The position numbers were made by a program, and so were the translations under genes. Positions 9,004 to 19,093 of a stretch of DNA of 64,000 nt are shown piece after piece. The notes under the pieces were generated by a model. The model saw only the letters and a program-made list of their open reading frames with translations, did not search any database and was not told where the DNA came from. Origin of the DNA: Larsenimonas rhizosphaerae (GTDB lineage: Bacteria; Pseudomonadota; Gammaproteobacteria; Pseudomonadales; Halomonadaceae); contig NZ_JAMLJK010000003.1 of NCBI RefSeq assembly GCF_023700005.1, positions 124,001-188,000 on the forward strand, given 5' to 3'. How positions within the stretch are numbered: position 1 is the first letter of the stretch; each line of letters starts with the position of its first letter.

Positions 9004-10019
9004 TGGTGTGGGGGGCGGGATTCTGCACCGTATTCCATCTTCCACTGCTGCTGTCTTATCTGGGATTTCATGACGTCCAGCACTTCAATCATGACCTGCT
9101 CTATTTCACGATTGGCACTGGCATTATCCTCGATCCATGCATCAAAGCCGCTTTCAGCCATCGATTCGGCCAGGTTCCGAAAGCGGCGCTGATTGACACG
9201 TTGTATGCTGCCATCCAGCAGACCGCATACTGCCTCGGTCAGACTTTGCTCCATGGCAGTTGCCAGCGTATCCCCCATTGGCAGCCGTTTAAGGCGATGC
9301 ATGTCCGGATTTTCTGACAGGGTGTCGTGCACGAGACTGCGAACCATGCCGAGAATATCGGCCCGATGAGTACCGTAGGCCTGCAATATCAGGCGAATCG
9401 TACGGTCTGTCATGTCCTCGATCAGGGCCTGTTTACGAGGCAGCAGGACATCGCGGGTGATGCGGTCGGTCAGCTTGCCGTTGTCACTGAGTTCCGTCTG
9501 TACATTGCCAAGCATCTTGATGGCGACGCGATCGGTCAGCTCCTCCATCAGGATCTGGTAATACTTGTAGCAGAACTGATAGACCGACCATTGCCGTACA
9601 TTGATGGTGCCCATGCGCTGAAGTCGAATCAGCAGGCTGACCACACGCAGCACTCTCAATACCCTGAATCCGCTGACCGGAATACAGCCCAGGACGTCAT
9701 ACCAGTGAATGAAGGGATAGAAGAACCATCGGTGATAACGTCTTTCTCGAATAGCAACAAGCCAGCCCGCCAGTACATCAAGTGCCAGCAGGGCAACAAA
9801 ATACAGGTCGATCGTGGTGAAGTTCGCGTGCATCCAGGCGGCGGTAGACTGAAGGCTGGCTGGTCCCAGGTCTACAAGAGCATGTACCGGGCCAAGGGCG
9901 TATAACGTATCGAGCAGGATGAGCAGCAGGTTAAGCCCAACAACTACTACAATGATGGTGTCCCACCAGGCATGAAAGGCATCCTGGGCTGCAGGTCGGG
10001 TAATGCGGGACGGGGGCAT
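8973..10019 (-). CDS. Voltage-sensor-like membrane protein lacking a pore domain
   Basis: A 348-residue protein with its membrane segments in the first 150 residues: about 20-42, 70-93 and a paired segment 101-140. The last segment, FRVLRVLRVVSLLIRLQR, spaces Arg at every third position for three steps and then continues, as in the S4 helix of voltage-gated channels. No S5-pore-S6 region follows; instead residues 150-348 are soluble, charged and helical. It is therefore related to the ion transporter family by its sensor domain only. GGAG seven bases before ATG 10019 supports the start. Function unknown; proton conduction or sensing is speculation. Confidence 0.65.
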   Translation of the reverse strand: MPPSRITRPAAQDAFHAWWDTIIVVVVGLNLLLILLDTLYALGPVHALVDLGPASLQSTAAWMHANFTTIDLYFVALLALDVLAGWLVAIRERRYHRWFFYPFIHWYDVLGCIPVSGFRVLRVLRVVSLLIRLQRMGTINVRQWSVYQFCYKYYQILMEELTDRVAIKMLGNVQTELSDNGKLTDRITRDVLLPRKQALIEDMTDRTIRLILQAYGTHRADILGMVRSLVHDTLSENPDMHRLKRLPMGDTLATAMEQSLTEAVCGLLDGSIQRVNQRRFRNLAESMAESGFDAWIEDNASANREIEQVMIEVLDVMKSQIRQQQWKMEYGAESRPPHHQDEASFNPK

Positions 10020-10237
10020 TCAAAAGCTCCGAAGTAAAAGGGACATTACTGCCGACAGTCTAGCGCGTCAGGCATGGAGCTGCCCGTATCCTCCATGAAT
10101 GATCACGAGATATAACATTTCTTCATAAGAAGACATGCTGTGAGGCACTATTAAATATGAGTATAAGGTGATAAAGGATTTTTAAAGTGGCGTAAGCGGT
10201 CTAAAGTAACAAATATATTTCGCCAGGAGAGGCAGTC

Positions 10238-10453
10238 ATGACAAAAATCAAAAACAGTGTACGCTCTGCTTCAGGCACAGCCTATATTTGCCACTGGCAT
10301 ACGCCGGAGCAAAAGGTATTTTGTCGTCGTGAGCGACATTCGTTACATCCTCGGCGTTTCAGCGCCCTGCAGGAAGAGACTGACTTGTCTTCTCCGCCGA
10401 TGTCCAATCATCCCGTGGCCAAAAGAAAGCCATCGGACGCGTCCGAGAAGTGA
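10238..10453 (+). CDS. Small unknown basic protein
   Basis: A 71-residue frame starting at an ATG six bases after an excellent Shine-Dalgarno (AGGAGAGG at about 10224-10231) and preceded by a long AT-rich stretch, unlike the surrounding coding DNA. The product is rich in Arg, Lys, Ser and His, and has no signal peptide, membrane helix or domain that I recognise. A 10-base inverted repeat follows 20 bases after the stop. The ribosome site and the hairpin argue for a real expressed gene; the lack of any known family keeps confidence moderate. Confidence 0.45.
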   Translation: MTKIKNSVRSASGTAYICHWHTPEQKVFCRRERHSLHPRRFSALQEETDLSSPPMSNHPVAKRKPSDASEK

Positions 10454-10473
10454 TACGTCCATCAGGTGGTTGA

Positions 10474-10505
10474 CCGCGTCAGTTCAAGAACCGTGACTGA
10501 CGCGG
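10474..10505 (+). terminator. Hairpin after the small unknown gene
   Basis: Perfect 10-base arms CCGCGTCAGT and ACTGACGCGG are separated by 12 bases. No T tract follows on the plus strand, so this may be a weak terminator or a Rho-associated stem. It sits between the small gene and the convergent MASE3-PAS gene. Confidence 0.45.
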
Positions 10506-10559
10506 ATGTGCTTCATGCAGGGGCATGGTGGATGTAACGGCAGGACGCCGGTACTTTTA

Positions 10560-12986
10560 TTATTCAAAAGGTTTGCGCCCTGCTTCCTGAACGCGCAGAT
10601 ACAGGCGGAGGATTGTCAGAGCTGTCGCAAGGGCAATCGTGCATTCATCAAGTATGTCTTCCAGCAGTTTTCGTCTTTCCGGCGTCAGGGGGTCTGTCAT
10701 TAATGTCAGTGTGCCGGGTGATGCCTGGTCGCTGTCGATGGTTCTTGATAGTGTGCAGTCTGACTGTGCATGTTGTTCCGTGCCCCAGTGCACGTGCAGA
10801 GGCTGAGCCAGCTCGGTAATGGGAAGTGTCAGCGTTCCGCTGGTATCAGTGAAGCAGCCTGGCAACTCCTGAGTCACGCCGGCCCTGAACATTTCGATGG
10901 TTGTCGCAGTCGCAAGACGTGAGCGGAGGGCGTGCAGCCGTTGCCGGTATCGTTCCTTTTCCCTGCAAAGCTCTGTCGACTGTGCCAGTGACTGCTCTGC
11001 GCAGACCCGCTCCTGAGTGTCGGTAACAATGGCAAACAGCATGTTTCCGCCATTGATATGAATCGGACTGATACGAATATCTACTGCACGATGTTCTCCA
11101 TTGGCCAGACAGTGCGTGGTCTCAAAGCGCGCTATCGAGTTCAGTTGTGCCTGCAGCAATCGCCGTTTGACGTCCTCATGATTCCCGCCGTTGAGCGTTT
11201 GTATCGACATGCCCTGCAGGGTACGCAAGGCATACCCATAATATTCGGAAGCCGCTGGGTTGGCATCGATGATCTGGCCATCGAGCGGGTTGATCAGTAG
11301 TTTAATGGCATTGCCGCCGGTAAAAAGGCCTCGGTAGAGGGCTTTATTTTCCCGTAAATGTTCTCTGGCGTAGTGCTGTTCATCAATGTCACTGACCTGC
11401 ACCAGAAACAGGGGCTCATTACTCAGTGGCATGATATTCCATTCGGTCCAGCGCGGCTTATACATCCCGGTATCAAGCCGGTATTTTCCGGTAAATGGTG
11501 ACAGGGCGGCCTCCTGACCCAGAGGAAGCTGTTCGAGATAATCGTTCCAATCAATGGCCAAACGACGAGCGTCCGGCCCGGAAGCCTGCTCAAAGAGGCT
11601 GATGTCCGGGTTGATCTCTTCACCATACAGTTGCTGCAATGGCGAATTGGTCTGATGAGGGGTGCCCGTGGTATCTATCATTGCCATGCCATCGGCCGAT
11701 GCATCAAATATGGCTCTGAAGCGGTTATTCATGGCCTGAAATGCAAGTTGCGTGGGCTTGCGTTCATTGATGATGGTGACGGTGCCCACTACATGCACAG
11801 GATGCATCATGGCATCCCGTGACATCACCTGACCCTGCGCTTCGACCCACACCCACTGACCGTTGGCGTCAAGCACTCTGTATTCATGCTGGATCGGCGG
11901 GCCTTCATCATATAAATGACGATGAATAATCTGCTTGAATTCGGCCCTGTCGTCCGGATGAATCTGCCCCAGTGTTTTTTCAATGCTGCCATCCAGCATG
12001 TCGCTGTTTTGATAACCCAGCAGGCGATGCCAGTGCTGGGAGTAATCAAGTCTGTCCTGGTCTGGGTTGTATTCCCAGATGCCGGTGCGAGCATTTTCCA
12101 GCGCAAAGTGATAATCCCGTTTCAGCCTGTCCAGTGAGGTCCGGGTTTTCTGAAGCTCGGTAAAGGGTTGTTTCAGGCTGGAGCCCAGTGTGGCCTGGCA
12201 TACCAGGCCATAAGCAATCAGCTTGTAAACATGACCAAGCAGGCTGTACCCATCATAGGATGCGGCGTATAGGGTAAAGCAGACTTCTGACAACGCAGTA
12301 ATGAAGGCCGCACTGGCCAGTTGTTTGTTGTTGACGTATTTCGACAGCCTTTCGTTTTTCATGAGAAAGACGCCTGCCATGAGACTGGTAACTACCAGTA
12401 CCCACTCTATGACTATCTTGAAAGTGCTCAGCCCTTCACCCTGGTTATAGAGAAGGGGGATGCGGTCGTGATGGTAGATGAGGCCAGCCAGCACCAGAGC
12501 AAGTAAGGCACTACCTATAAGTAATCCGAACAGCCAGCGCGATGATGGCCACCGCTCAACACTGGAGATCCCCACCATCAACAATGCGCTGATGGCAAGA
12601 AAGCGCCCTGTTGCCCCAAGGTATAGCGTGACGTTGATATCGGTGATGCCGGGTAACAGGGCAAGCCCTGGAAATGACAGGGCATGAGCAAGGTTGAAAC
12701 CTGCCGCCAGCCCATAAAGGACGCCCATTACCAGTAACGCCGCAGGAACCGTGCTTTGGTATCCTGTGAACAGGCAGAGGGTGACCATGAGCGCCATCAG
12801 GGTAGCCATTATTTCGATGACGGCATGCCAGGCAGCATAATGTGGTGGAATCCAGGTGCCCTGGACGCGGGACAGCCACAAAAAGCCGATCAGTGCCATC
12901 AGAAGGATTGCCGGCAGCAGCAGGTAACGAAAGCTGGCAGACTGCAGGCGGTAGCCGGATGCCCTGGAGCTGAAAGGGTAGCTCAT
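10560..12986 (-). CDS. MASE3 membrane sensor with three PAS domains, no recognised output domain
   Basis: An 808-residue protein. Residues about 20-270 form a seven-helix MASE3-type sensor (GFNLAHALSFPGLALLPG is a typical loop). Three PAS/PAC units follow at about 290-415, 425-545 and 550-675, with classic pieces such as YHFALENARTGIWEYN, QIHPDDRAEF, FRAIFDASADGMAMID and PLDGQIIDANPAASEYYGY. The last 130 residues (about 680-808) contain a short coiled segment and a GAF-like region but no GGDEF, EAL, histidine kinase or methyl-accepting motif. It may signal through protein contact. ATG 12986 follows AGGGC. The gene stands alone with no partner regulator beside it. Confidence 0.78.
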   Translation of the reverse strand: MSYPFSSRASGYRLQSASFRYLLLPAILLMALIGFLWLSRVQGTWIPPHYAAWHAVIEIMATLMALMVTLCLFTGYQSTVPAALLVMGVLYGLAAGFNLAHALSFPGLALLPGITDINVTLYLGATGRFLAISALLMVGISSVERWPSSRWLFGLLIGSALLALVLAGLIYHHDRIPLLYNQGEGLSTFKIVIEWVLVVTSLMAGVFLMKNERLSKYVNNKQLASAAFITALSEVCFTLYAASYDGYSLLGHVYKLIAYGLVCQATLGSSLKQPFTELQKTRTSLDRLKRDYHFALENARTGIWEYNPDQDRLDYSQHWHRLLGYQNSDMLDGSIEKTLGQIHPDDRAEFKQIIHRHLYDEGPPIQHEYRVLDANGQWVWVEAQGQVMSRDAMMHPVHVVGTVTIINERKPTQLAFQAMNNRFRAIFDASADGMAMIDTTGTPHQTNSPLQQLYGEEINPDISLFEQASGPDARRLAIDWNDYLEQLPLGQEAALSPFTGKYRLDTGMYKPRWTEWNIMPLSNEPLFLVQVSDIDEQHYAREHLRENKALYRGLFTGGNAIKLLINPLDGQIIDANPAASEYYGYALRTLQGMSIQTLNGGNHEDVKRRLLQAQLNSIARFETTHCLANGEHRAVDIRISPIHINGGNMLFAIVTDTQERVCAEQSLAQSTELCREKERYRQRLHALRSRLATATTIEMFRAGVTQELPGCFTDTSGTLTLPITELAQPLHVHWGTEQHAQSDCTLSRTIDSDQASPGTLTLMTDPLTPERRKLLEDILDECTIALATALTILRLYLRVQEAGRKPFE

Positions 12987-13104
12987 AGATAAATGCCCTG
13001 ATTAAAGAGGCCGTTCATTAAAGAAATGTTAATGTAGTTTATCAAAGCAAAAGGACTCACAGGATTTTTTGAGTGTTACCGGGATGCTCTTACACTCTGA
13101 CGTT

Positions 13105-14436
13105 TCAAGTGTGCCGTTTCAGATAAATCGCTCCCAGCCCAAGAGAGCGAACGGCCGTGAACAAGGTAAATGACAGCCATAGCCCGGTATTGGCCAGAGA
13201 TTGCGTAACATACCAGCAGGCGATATAGGCCATCAGAGCGATAATCATGGTATCCCTCATTGCTCTTGTATCGGTCAGACCGATAAAAACTCCATCCAGC
13301 AGGTAACTCCATACGGCGACCAGTGGCATGACAACAAGCCACGGCAAAAAGCTGACAGCTGTTGCCGTCACTGGTGCCAGATCCGTCATCAGGCTGATGA
13401 ACCATGGGCCTGCGAGCCAGAACAGAAGTGCAGCCCCTGTTGCTGTCAGTATCGAGAACCATGTACAGGCAACGATGTGGCGGGACATGAGTGTTTTATC
13501 ATTTTTTCCTGCGGCTTCCCCCACGAGTGCCTCTGCGGCACTGGCAAAGCCATCCAGGCCGTAGGACGTCATCATGACCAGCTGCATGAGAATGGCGTTG
13601 GCGGCAAGTGTTGTTGTATCGATGCGTGCGCCCTGTGCCGTAAAGAAGGCCATTGCAGACAGTAGACACATCGTGCGCACAAAAAGGTGGCGGTTGACGT
13701 GAAAAAGAGGAGCGTAGGCCCTGAGTCTGGACAGTAACTCGATACTCCAGGTGCCGGGAATGCGCTTCAGCTGTCGCATGGCGAGCCAGAGTCCTGTCGC
13801 ACAGGCGCAATAATCTGCCACCACTGATGCCAGTGCTACGCCGTTACTGGTCATGTCGAGTCCGACAACAAGGATCAGATCCAAAACGATGTTAATACTG
13901 TTGGTCAATACCATGATCAACAGAGTGACTCGGCTGTTCTGCTGGCCCAGAAACCATCCTATCAATGCATAGTTGACCAGCACCGCTGGTGCCGAGCATA
14001 TTCGTATATAAGCATATCCATTTGCCAGCTCACGCGTATCAGGGGCACCGCCCAGCAGATCGAGCCCTGCAGTAATCAGTAGCGGCGAGAGGGCAATCAG
14101 GATGAGGCCAAGTATCAGCGCAATGATCAGCGACTGGCCCAGCAGGTGTCGAAGGCTTTTGGTATCGCCACGGCCATGGGCCTGCGACGTCAGGCCGGTG
14201 GTTCCCATGCGTAGAAAACCGAATCCCCAGAACAGAAAGCTGAACAGGGTGGCGCCCAGTGTTACGGCGGCCAGATATCGGGCATCACTCAGGTGCCCCA
14301 CCACGGCAGTGTCCACCAGTCCCAGCAGGGGGACCGTTATGTTGGAGAGAATGATGGGCCAGGCCAGGCCCCACACGCGCTGAGTCGCAGCAGGAAGGAA
14401 ACTCACGTCTGTAGTCCATGGTAAAACGAGTGGCAT
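13105..14436 (-). CDS. MATE family multidrug exporter (DinF type)
   Basis: A 443-residue inner-membrane protein with twelve predicted helices in two homologous halves. The start of the first half, LAWPIILSNITVPLLGLVDTAVVGHL, is diagnostic for the DinF/NorM group of MATE cation-coupled drug exporters, and GTTGLTSQAHGRGD follows. The second half has GFASAAEALVGEAAGK. It exports cationic or other toxic compounds using a proton or sodium gradient; sodium coupling would suit a halophile, but this is inference. The gene is a single unit with no adjacent regulator. Confidence 0.92.
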   Translation of the reverse strand: MPLVLPWTTDVSFLPAATQRVWGLAWPIILSNITVPLLGLVDTAVVGHLSDARYLAAVTLGATLFSFLFWGFGFLRMGTTGLTSQAHGRGDTKSLRHLLGQSLIIALILGLILIALSPLLITAGLDLLGGAPDTRELANGYAYIRICSAPAVLVNYALIGWFLGQQNSRVTLLIMVLTNSINIVLDLILVVGLDMTSNGVALASVVADYCACATGLWLAMRQLKRIPGTWSIELLSRLRAYAPLFHVNRHLFVRTMCLLSAMAFFTAQGARIDTTTLAANAILMQLVMMTSYGLDGFASAAEALVGEAAGKNDKTLMSRHIVACTWFSILTATGAALLFWLAGPWFISLMTDLAPVTATAVSFLPWLVVMPLVAVWSYLLDGVFIGLTDTRAMRDTMIIALMAYIACWYVTQSLANTGLWLSFTLFTAVRSLGLGAIYLKRHT

Positions 14437-14653
14437 ATGCAGGAAGACATGCGGCCGGGCAGGTCCGTGCTTTTGTAATATAACAAGAATGTATTTAACA
14501 TCGTGTCAATTACTACAAAAACACTGTTCATGCGTGACCAGCCGCCGACTGCTCCAAAGGGGCAATACTGACATATTCTCGCCCTTGCCCTCCCGGAAAA
14601 CTGGAACGATTCAAGCTGTCACGCCTTTATTTCATTCAAAAAGGGGCACAACA

Positions 14654-16057
14654 ATGAATAACGTGATTTCACCGAAGCAGCTGCGGCCTTTGGCACTGTC
14701 CAGCTCACTGGTCTCAGGGCTGCTGCTGGCCTCGACGGCTCAGGCAGGGACCGTGACGGATGTTGATCTGACATCGGCAGGGATCATCTTGCCGACAACC
14801 AATATCTCGCTGTATGACAATGCTGCTACTGGTGTACGGCTCAGCGGCGGATTGACGGTTCACGGTTTTGCAGCCGGCACGCGCAATGCCAACTTCGGTG
14901 GTACACGGGAAGGGGCGCAGCCGGATAAGGGCCCGGACTGGTGGGAAGCAGCCGTTATCCCGAGTCTGGCAGGTGAAGTTGATCTGCCTGAGAGCAGGGG
15001 TACCCTGTTCGGGGGCGTTTCCGGCAGCTATGGTCTGACACGGGGCAATGCCCATGGCGATGTCGACGGCGCAACACCGGGTCATCCAGAAGAAGCCCGT
15101 CTGAAAAAATCCTACCTGGGGTGGCGCAGCGGCGACATGCTGACAGATTCACTGGGTGAGGATGCCATTACCTTTTCCTTTGGCCGACAGACCTTCCAGT
15201 TCGGTGATGGATTTCTGGTTGGTGATGCCTATAGCGATACCGGCAAGAACGCTGTGTACTACATCGGCCCGGGTGACGAATTTCAGTCCAGCGCGGTGTT
15301 GTCACTGGAAAGCCAGGGCTGGCATGGTGATCTGTTTCATCTGAAGGCGCATCAATACGTCAGCGGCGGCTCCGATCAGGATACGTCGTTGAACGGGGTT
15401 AACGTGGACTATACCCTGGGAGATCGCGCCAAATTCGGTGTGGCATATCTTGATATCTACGACAGTGATATTGATGCCCGCGATGGCATGGAAGTCTATA
15501 ACCTGCGTGCCAAGGGCATCCCTCTGGCATCGCTACCCGGCCTTGCGCTCGGTGGCCAGTATGTATACGAGACCAACAACAGACAGAATGTCGATGATCA
15601 CGCCTGGTACGGGCAGGTTACCTATACCTTCCTCAATACACCCTGGACGCCCGAAATTGCCTATCGCTACGCTGAATTCAGCCAGGGTTATGATCCATTG
15701 TTTTATTCGTTCGCCGGTGGGTGGGGCAGCTGGTACTTCGGGGAAGTGGTCGGTGAGTACATGCTGTTCAACTCCAATCTGAAAGTGGACATGGTGAAGG
15801 CATCGATCAGGCCTCATGAGTCGCTTGAAACCGGCCTGATTGGCTATCGTTTCCGCTACGATGAAACTCCGCAGGGTATTTCCAGTCGTGATTTTGCCCG
15901 AGAGGTAGATCTTTATGCCGACTGGACCGTCACGGATCACTTCAGCATTTCCGGCGTGTACGGTGTGGCCTTTCCGGACGATGGAGCGAAGCAGAGTGGT
16001 CTTTATGATGACCACACATCGCAACTCGTCGAGCTGTTCGCAACCTATAGTTTTTAG
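14654..16057 (+). CDS. Outer-membrane beta-barrel, alginate-export (AlgE-like) family
   Basis: A 467-residue precursor with a signal peptide of about 31 residues (LLLASTAQA cleavage region), then alternating-hydrophobicity strands ending in a C-terminal Phe (FATYSF) as required for barrel assembly. The segments FSFGRQTFQFGDGFLVGD, EIAYRYAEFSQGYDPLFYSF and GSWYFGEVVGEYMLFNSNL match the alginate_exp family of 18-strand barrels. Despite the name, many members are general porins with unknown solutes, and no alginate genes are nearby. ATG 14654 is chosen for its AAGGGG site and signal peptide; an in-frame ATG at 14489 adds a non-signal extension. Confidence 0.82.
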   Translation: MNNVISPKQLRPLALSSSLVSGLLLASTAQAGTVTDVDLTSAGIILPTTNISLYDNAATGVRLSGGLTVHGFAAGTRNANFGGTREGAQPDKGPDWWEAAVIPSLAGEVDLPESRGTLFGGVSGSYGLTRGNAHGDVDGATPGHPEEARLKKSYLGWRSGDMLTDSLGEDAITFSFGRQTFQFGDGFLVGDAYSDTGKNAVYYIGPGDEFQSSAVLSLESQGWHGDLFHLKAHQYVSGGSDQDTSLNGVNVDYTLGDRAKFGVAYLDIYDSDIDARDGMEVYNLRAKGIPLASLPGLALGGQYVYETNNRQNVDDHAWYGQVTYTFLNTPWTPEIAYRYAEFSQGYDPLFYSFAGGWGSWYFGEVVGEYMLFNSNLKVDMVKASIRPHESLETGLIGYRFRYDETPQGISSRDFAREVDLYADWTVTDHFSISGVYGVAFPDDGAKQSGLYDDHTSQLVELFATYSF

Positions 16058-16065
16058 GCAGTGTT

Positions 16066-16107
16066 GGACATGAAAGGGCCGCCCATCGAGGCGGCCCTTT
16101 CATGTCC
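16066..16107. terminator. Strong bidirectional terminator, porin / yfhL
   Basis: An 18-base perfect stem (16066-16083 with 16090-16107) and a six-base loop CATCGA lie nine bases after the porin stop and 15 bases before the end of the convergent ferredoxin gene. Confidence 0.85.
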
Positions 16108-16121
16108 GGAGCGCTGGTTTT

Positions 16122-16981
<860 letters not shown>

Positions 16982-18889
16982 TTATTTGTCGTTCAGATGT
17001 CCAAAGGGATTGTCGACGTTGAACGATACCGGGTTGGCATAACCGGGTATCTTCAATCCGGCACTGTCCATGGACAGCTCAGGGCCCTCGAGCACCCCTT
17101 CGCCGAACTGATAGGTCGGCTTGAAGTGTCCGCCATGTGATGCATTCTCATGGGCTGCGCTGCGTTCAAGTGTCCTGTCACGGCGGCTTCGCCATGCCGT
17201 CATGGCGGCCTCGCCATGGCGCAGGGTCATCAGGCGTTCGGTCACATCCGGTGACAGCAGGGGAGCCGTAGCGTTATTGCCGCCAAACCCCTTGGCATTG
17301 ATAAAGCTGACATCTGCGGTAAAGGCCTTTGGCGTAGTGAAAAAATCGAGTTTTTCAGCGAAGACATCATCCGCTACCTGGTCAAGGGTGGGGATGCCGG
17401 GAATCATGCCAAAGGCAAAGGTTCCCAGTGCGCTGGCCATCTGATCTCCGGCAGCGCTGCCCTGGGAATGGCCGATAAAGGCCTTGATGGCTGCAACCGG
17501 CCAGTTCTCGATGCCAAAGGCTCGCGCCACCATATCCATGACGTGCGATTCGGACGTCCTGTTCTTGGGGGTGCTGGTCCCATGGGCATGAATGTAGCTG
17601 CGATGGCGTACGGCGTCATCCCCCAGCAGATCCTTGGCCAGTGCCACACTCTTGCCAAGGGTCAGGTAGTTACCGATACCCGGTGCCGAAATGGAGCGCT
17701 TCCAGCCATCGGCATTAACGAAGACATCCGGCACGCTGCCGAGCACCTGGGCACCCATTTCAAGCGCCAGACTGTCGTCCATCAGCAGGATGAACTGAGA
17801 AGCCTCTGCGATGGTGAAGCCGCAATTGCGTGCAAAGGGACGGCTGGCGCGCTGATAATCGGCATCGGTCAGCAGCTCCAGAGCATCCAGAGCCTTCAGG
17901 CTGGCATCATCTGCCAGTGCGCTCATGACACGGAACCCTTCGACGACTTCCGGGGTGATCGGAGCATCCGAGGTGCCGACCATGACCACACGCCGACGGC
18001 CCTGTTTGATGTCTTCAACGCCCAGGCGCAGGTTGTACAGGAAGGTAGCGCAGGCACCCAGCATGGAGCCTGTCGTTCCCACGCTGCCCAGAACGTAGGC
18101 ATTGATGAAATCGGCCGGCATCTGGCCGTATCCCAGCGGCATCTGCTTGGACGTGGCACGCTGTCCTGTCACGAAGCTTTGCAGCAGGCCACCCCAGCCG
18201 TTTTGATCGAGCTGACCGATGGAGTTGCCGGCATAAACGGCCACGGCATCCGGGTCGAGTCGGTCAATGATGTCCTGCCATTCAAGCCCGCTCTGGCCCA
18301 GACAGTCTGATGCTCCAAAGATGGACATGGCCAGCCCGCGCGGGTGATGCACACTGCGGTAGAAGGAAGCCGGTTCAAACCCGGTGGGTAATTGTCCGGC
18401 ACTTTTCACCAGAGCGTCACGTTGCTCCGGCAACATGACATCCAGTGGGCCAGCCGGCACGGTCACTTCCACCTGACGCCTGTCGATCTCTCGCACCTGC
18501 CAGTGGGCCGGCGTCGGCGTAGGGAGCTGTCGACGGCTGAGCACGAAGGTCAATGGTGTGTCGAGCGACAGACCGGCCTTTTTGGCGGATGAAATGCCGT
18601 CATCGCCGAATTGAGGATCCTCGATCCGACGAATATTGGTATGAGTCAGGATCCAGTCGCGATGCTGAGCAATCAGACTTGCTTCATCCAGTGCATTGCC
18701 CTGGGTGTCGCGCCACTGATCGGCTTCGCGTGTGGCCAGGGCCATCAGTGATGCCAGGCCCAGAAGCGTATGATGCTGTGATGCCGTGGGGAGGGCGTCA
18801 AGCACGGTGCGCTGATAGGATTGATGACTCGAGGTTCTGCCGGCAGCGTTGATGCCGCCCATGCCGACGATCACCGGTAACTGTGACAA
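16982..18889 (-). CDS. fabY: FabY-type beta-ketoacyl-ACP synthase
   Basis: A 635-residue condensing enzyme matching the length and plan of Pseudomonas FabY, which performs the initiating condensation of acetyl-CoA with malonyl-ACP in fatty acid synthesis in place of FabH. The N-terminus QLPVIVGMGGINAAGR is typical. The catalytic Cys is in MLGACATFLYN, and the two His residues are in HAHGTSTPKNRTSE and FIGHSQGSAAGDQM. A C-terminal glycine-rich loop KGFGGNNATA closes the thiolase fold. The start is TTG at 18889, supported by GAGGGA eight bases upstream and by the family N-terminus. A 12-base inverted repeat lies 33 bases upstream. Confidence 0.9.
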   Translation of the reverse strand: MSQLPVIVGMGGINAAGRTSSHQSYQRTVLDALPTASQHHTLLGLASLMALATREADQWRDTQGNALDEASLIAQHRDWILTHTNIRRIEDPQFGDDGISSAKKAGLSLDTPLTFVLSRRQLPTPTPAHWQVREIDRRQVEVTVPAGPLDVMLPEQRDALVKSAGQLPTGFEPASFYRSVHHPRGLAMSIFGASDCLGQSGLEWQDIIDRLDPDAVAVYAGNSIGQLDQNGWGGLLQSFVTGQRATSKQMPLGYGQMPADFINAYVLGSVGTTGSMLGACATFLYNLRLGVEDIKQGRRRVVMVGTSDAPITPEVVEGFRVMSALADDASLKALDALELLTDADYQRASRPFARNCGFTIAEASQFILLMDDSLALEMGAQVLGSVPDVFVNADGWKRSISAPGIGNYLTLGKSVALAKDLLGDDAVRHRSYIHAHGTSTPKNRTSESHVMDMVARAFGIENWPVAAIKAFIGHSQGSAAGDQMASALGTFAFGMIPGIPTLDQVADDVFAEKLDFFTTPKAFTADVSFINAKGFGGNNATAPLLSPDVTERLMTLRHGEAAMTAWRSRRDRTLERSAAHENASHGGHFKPTYQFGEGVLEGPELSMDSAGLKIPGYANPVSFNVDNPFGHLNDK

Positions 18890-18921
18890 GCCGCGTCCCT
18901 CGTAATACGTTCATATCGATT

Positions 18922-18952
18922 CGCCCATGATGGGAACGAACCATCATGGGCG
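18922..18952. promoter_or_regulatory. Twelve-base inverted repeat upstream of fabY
   Basis: Perfect arms CGCCCATGATGG and CCATCATGGGCG are separated by GAACGAA, 33 bases upstream of the TTG start of fabY. The position suits an operator for a dimeric repressor or a leader hairpin. There is no T tract on either side, so it is not a standard terminator. Confidence 0.5.
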
Positions 18953-19093
18953 GAGAATACGGCGATGATAGCATTGCGTCGGGTCGCACGTCATGCTGGT
19001 GCGTCCTTCTCGTGGTCATGTTTTGTTGTCCGGGTCCTGCGTGGCTGCGGTATGATGCCGGTGGTTGGGCGATCATCACGGCAGGGCAGACAG

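Noticed and set aside
10257-10496. Alternative frame over the small unknown gene
   Set aside because: It lacks the Shine-Dalgarno that fits ATG 10238 and runs into the hairpin arms.
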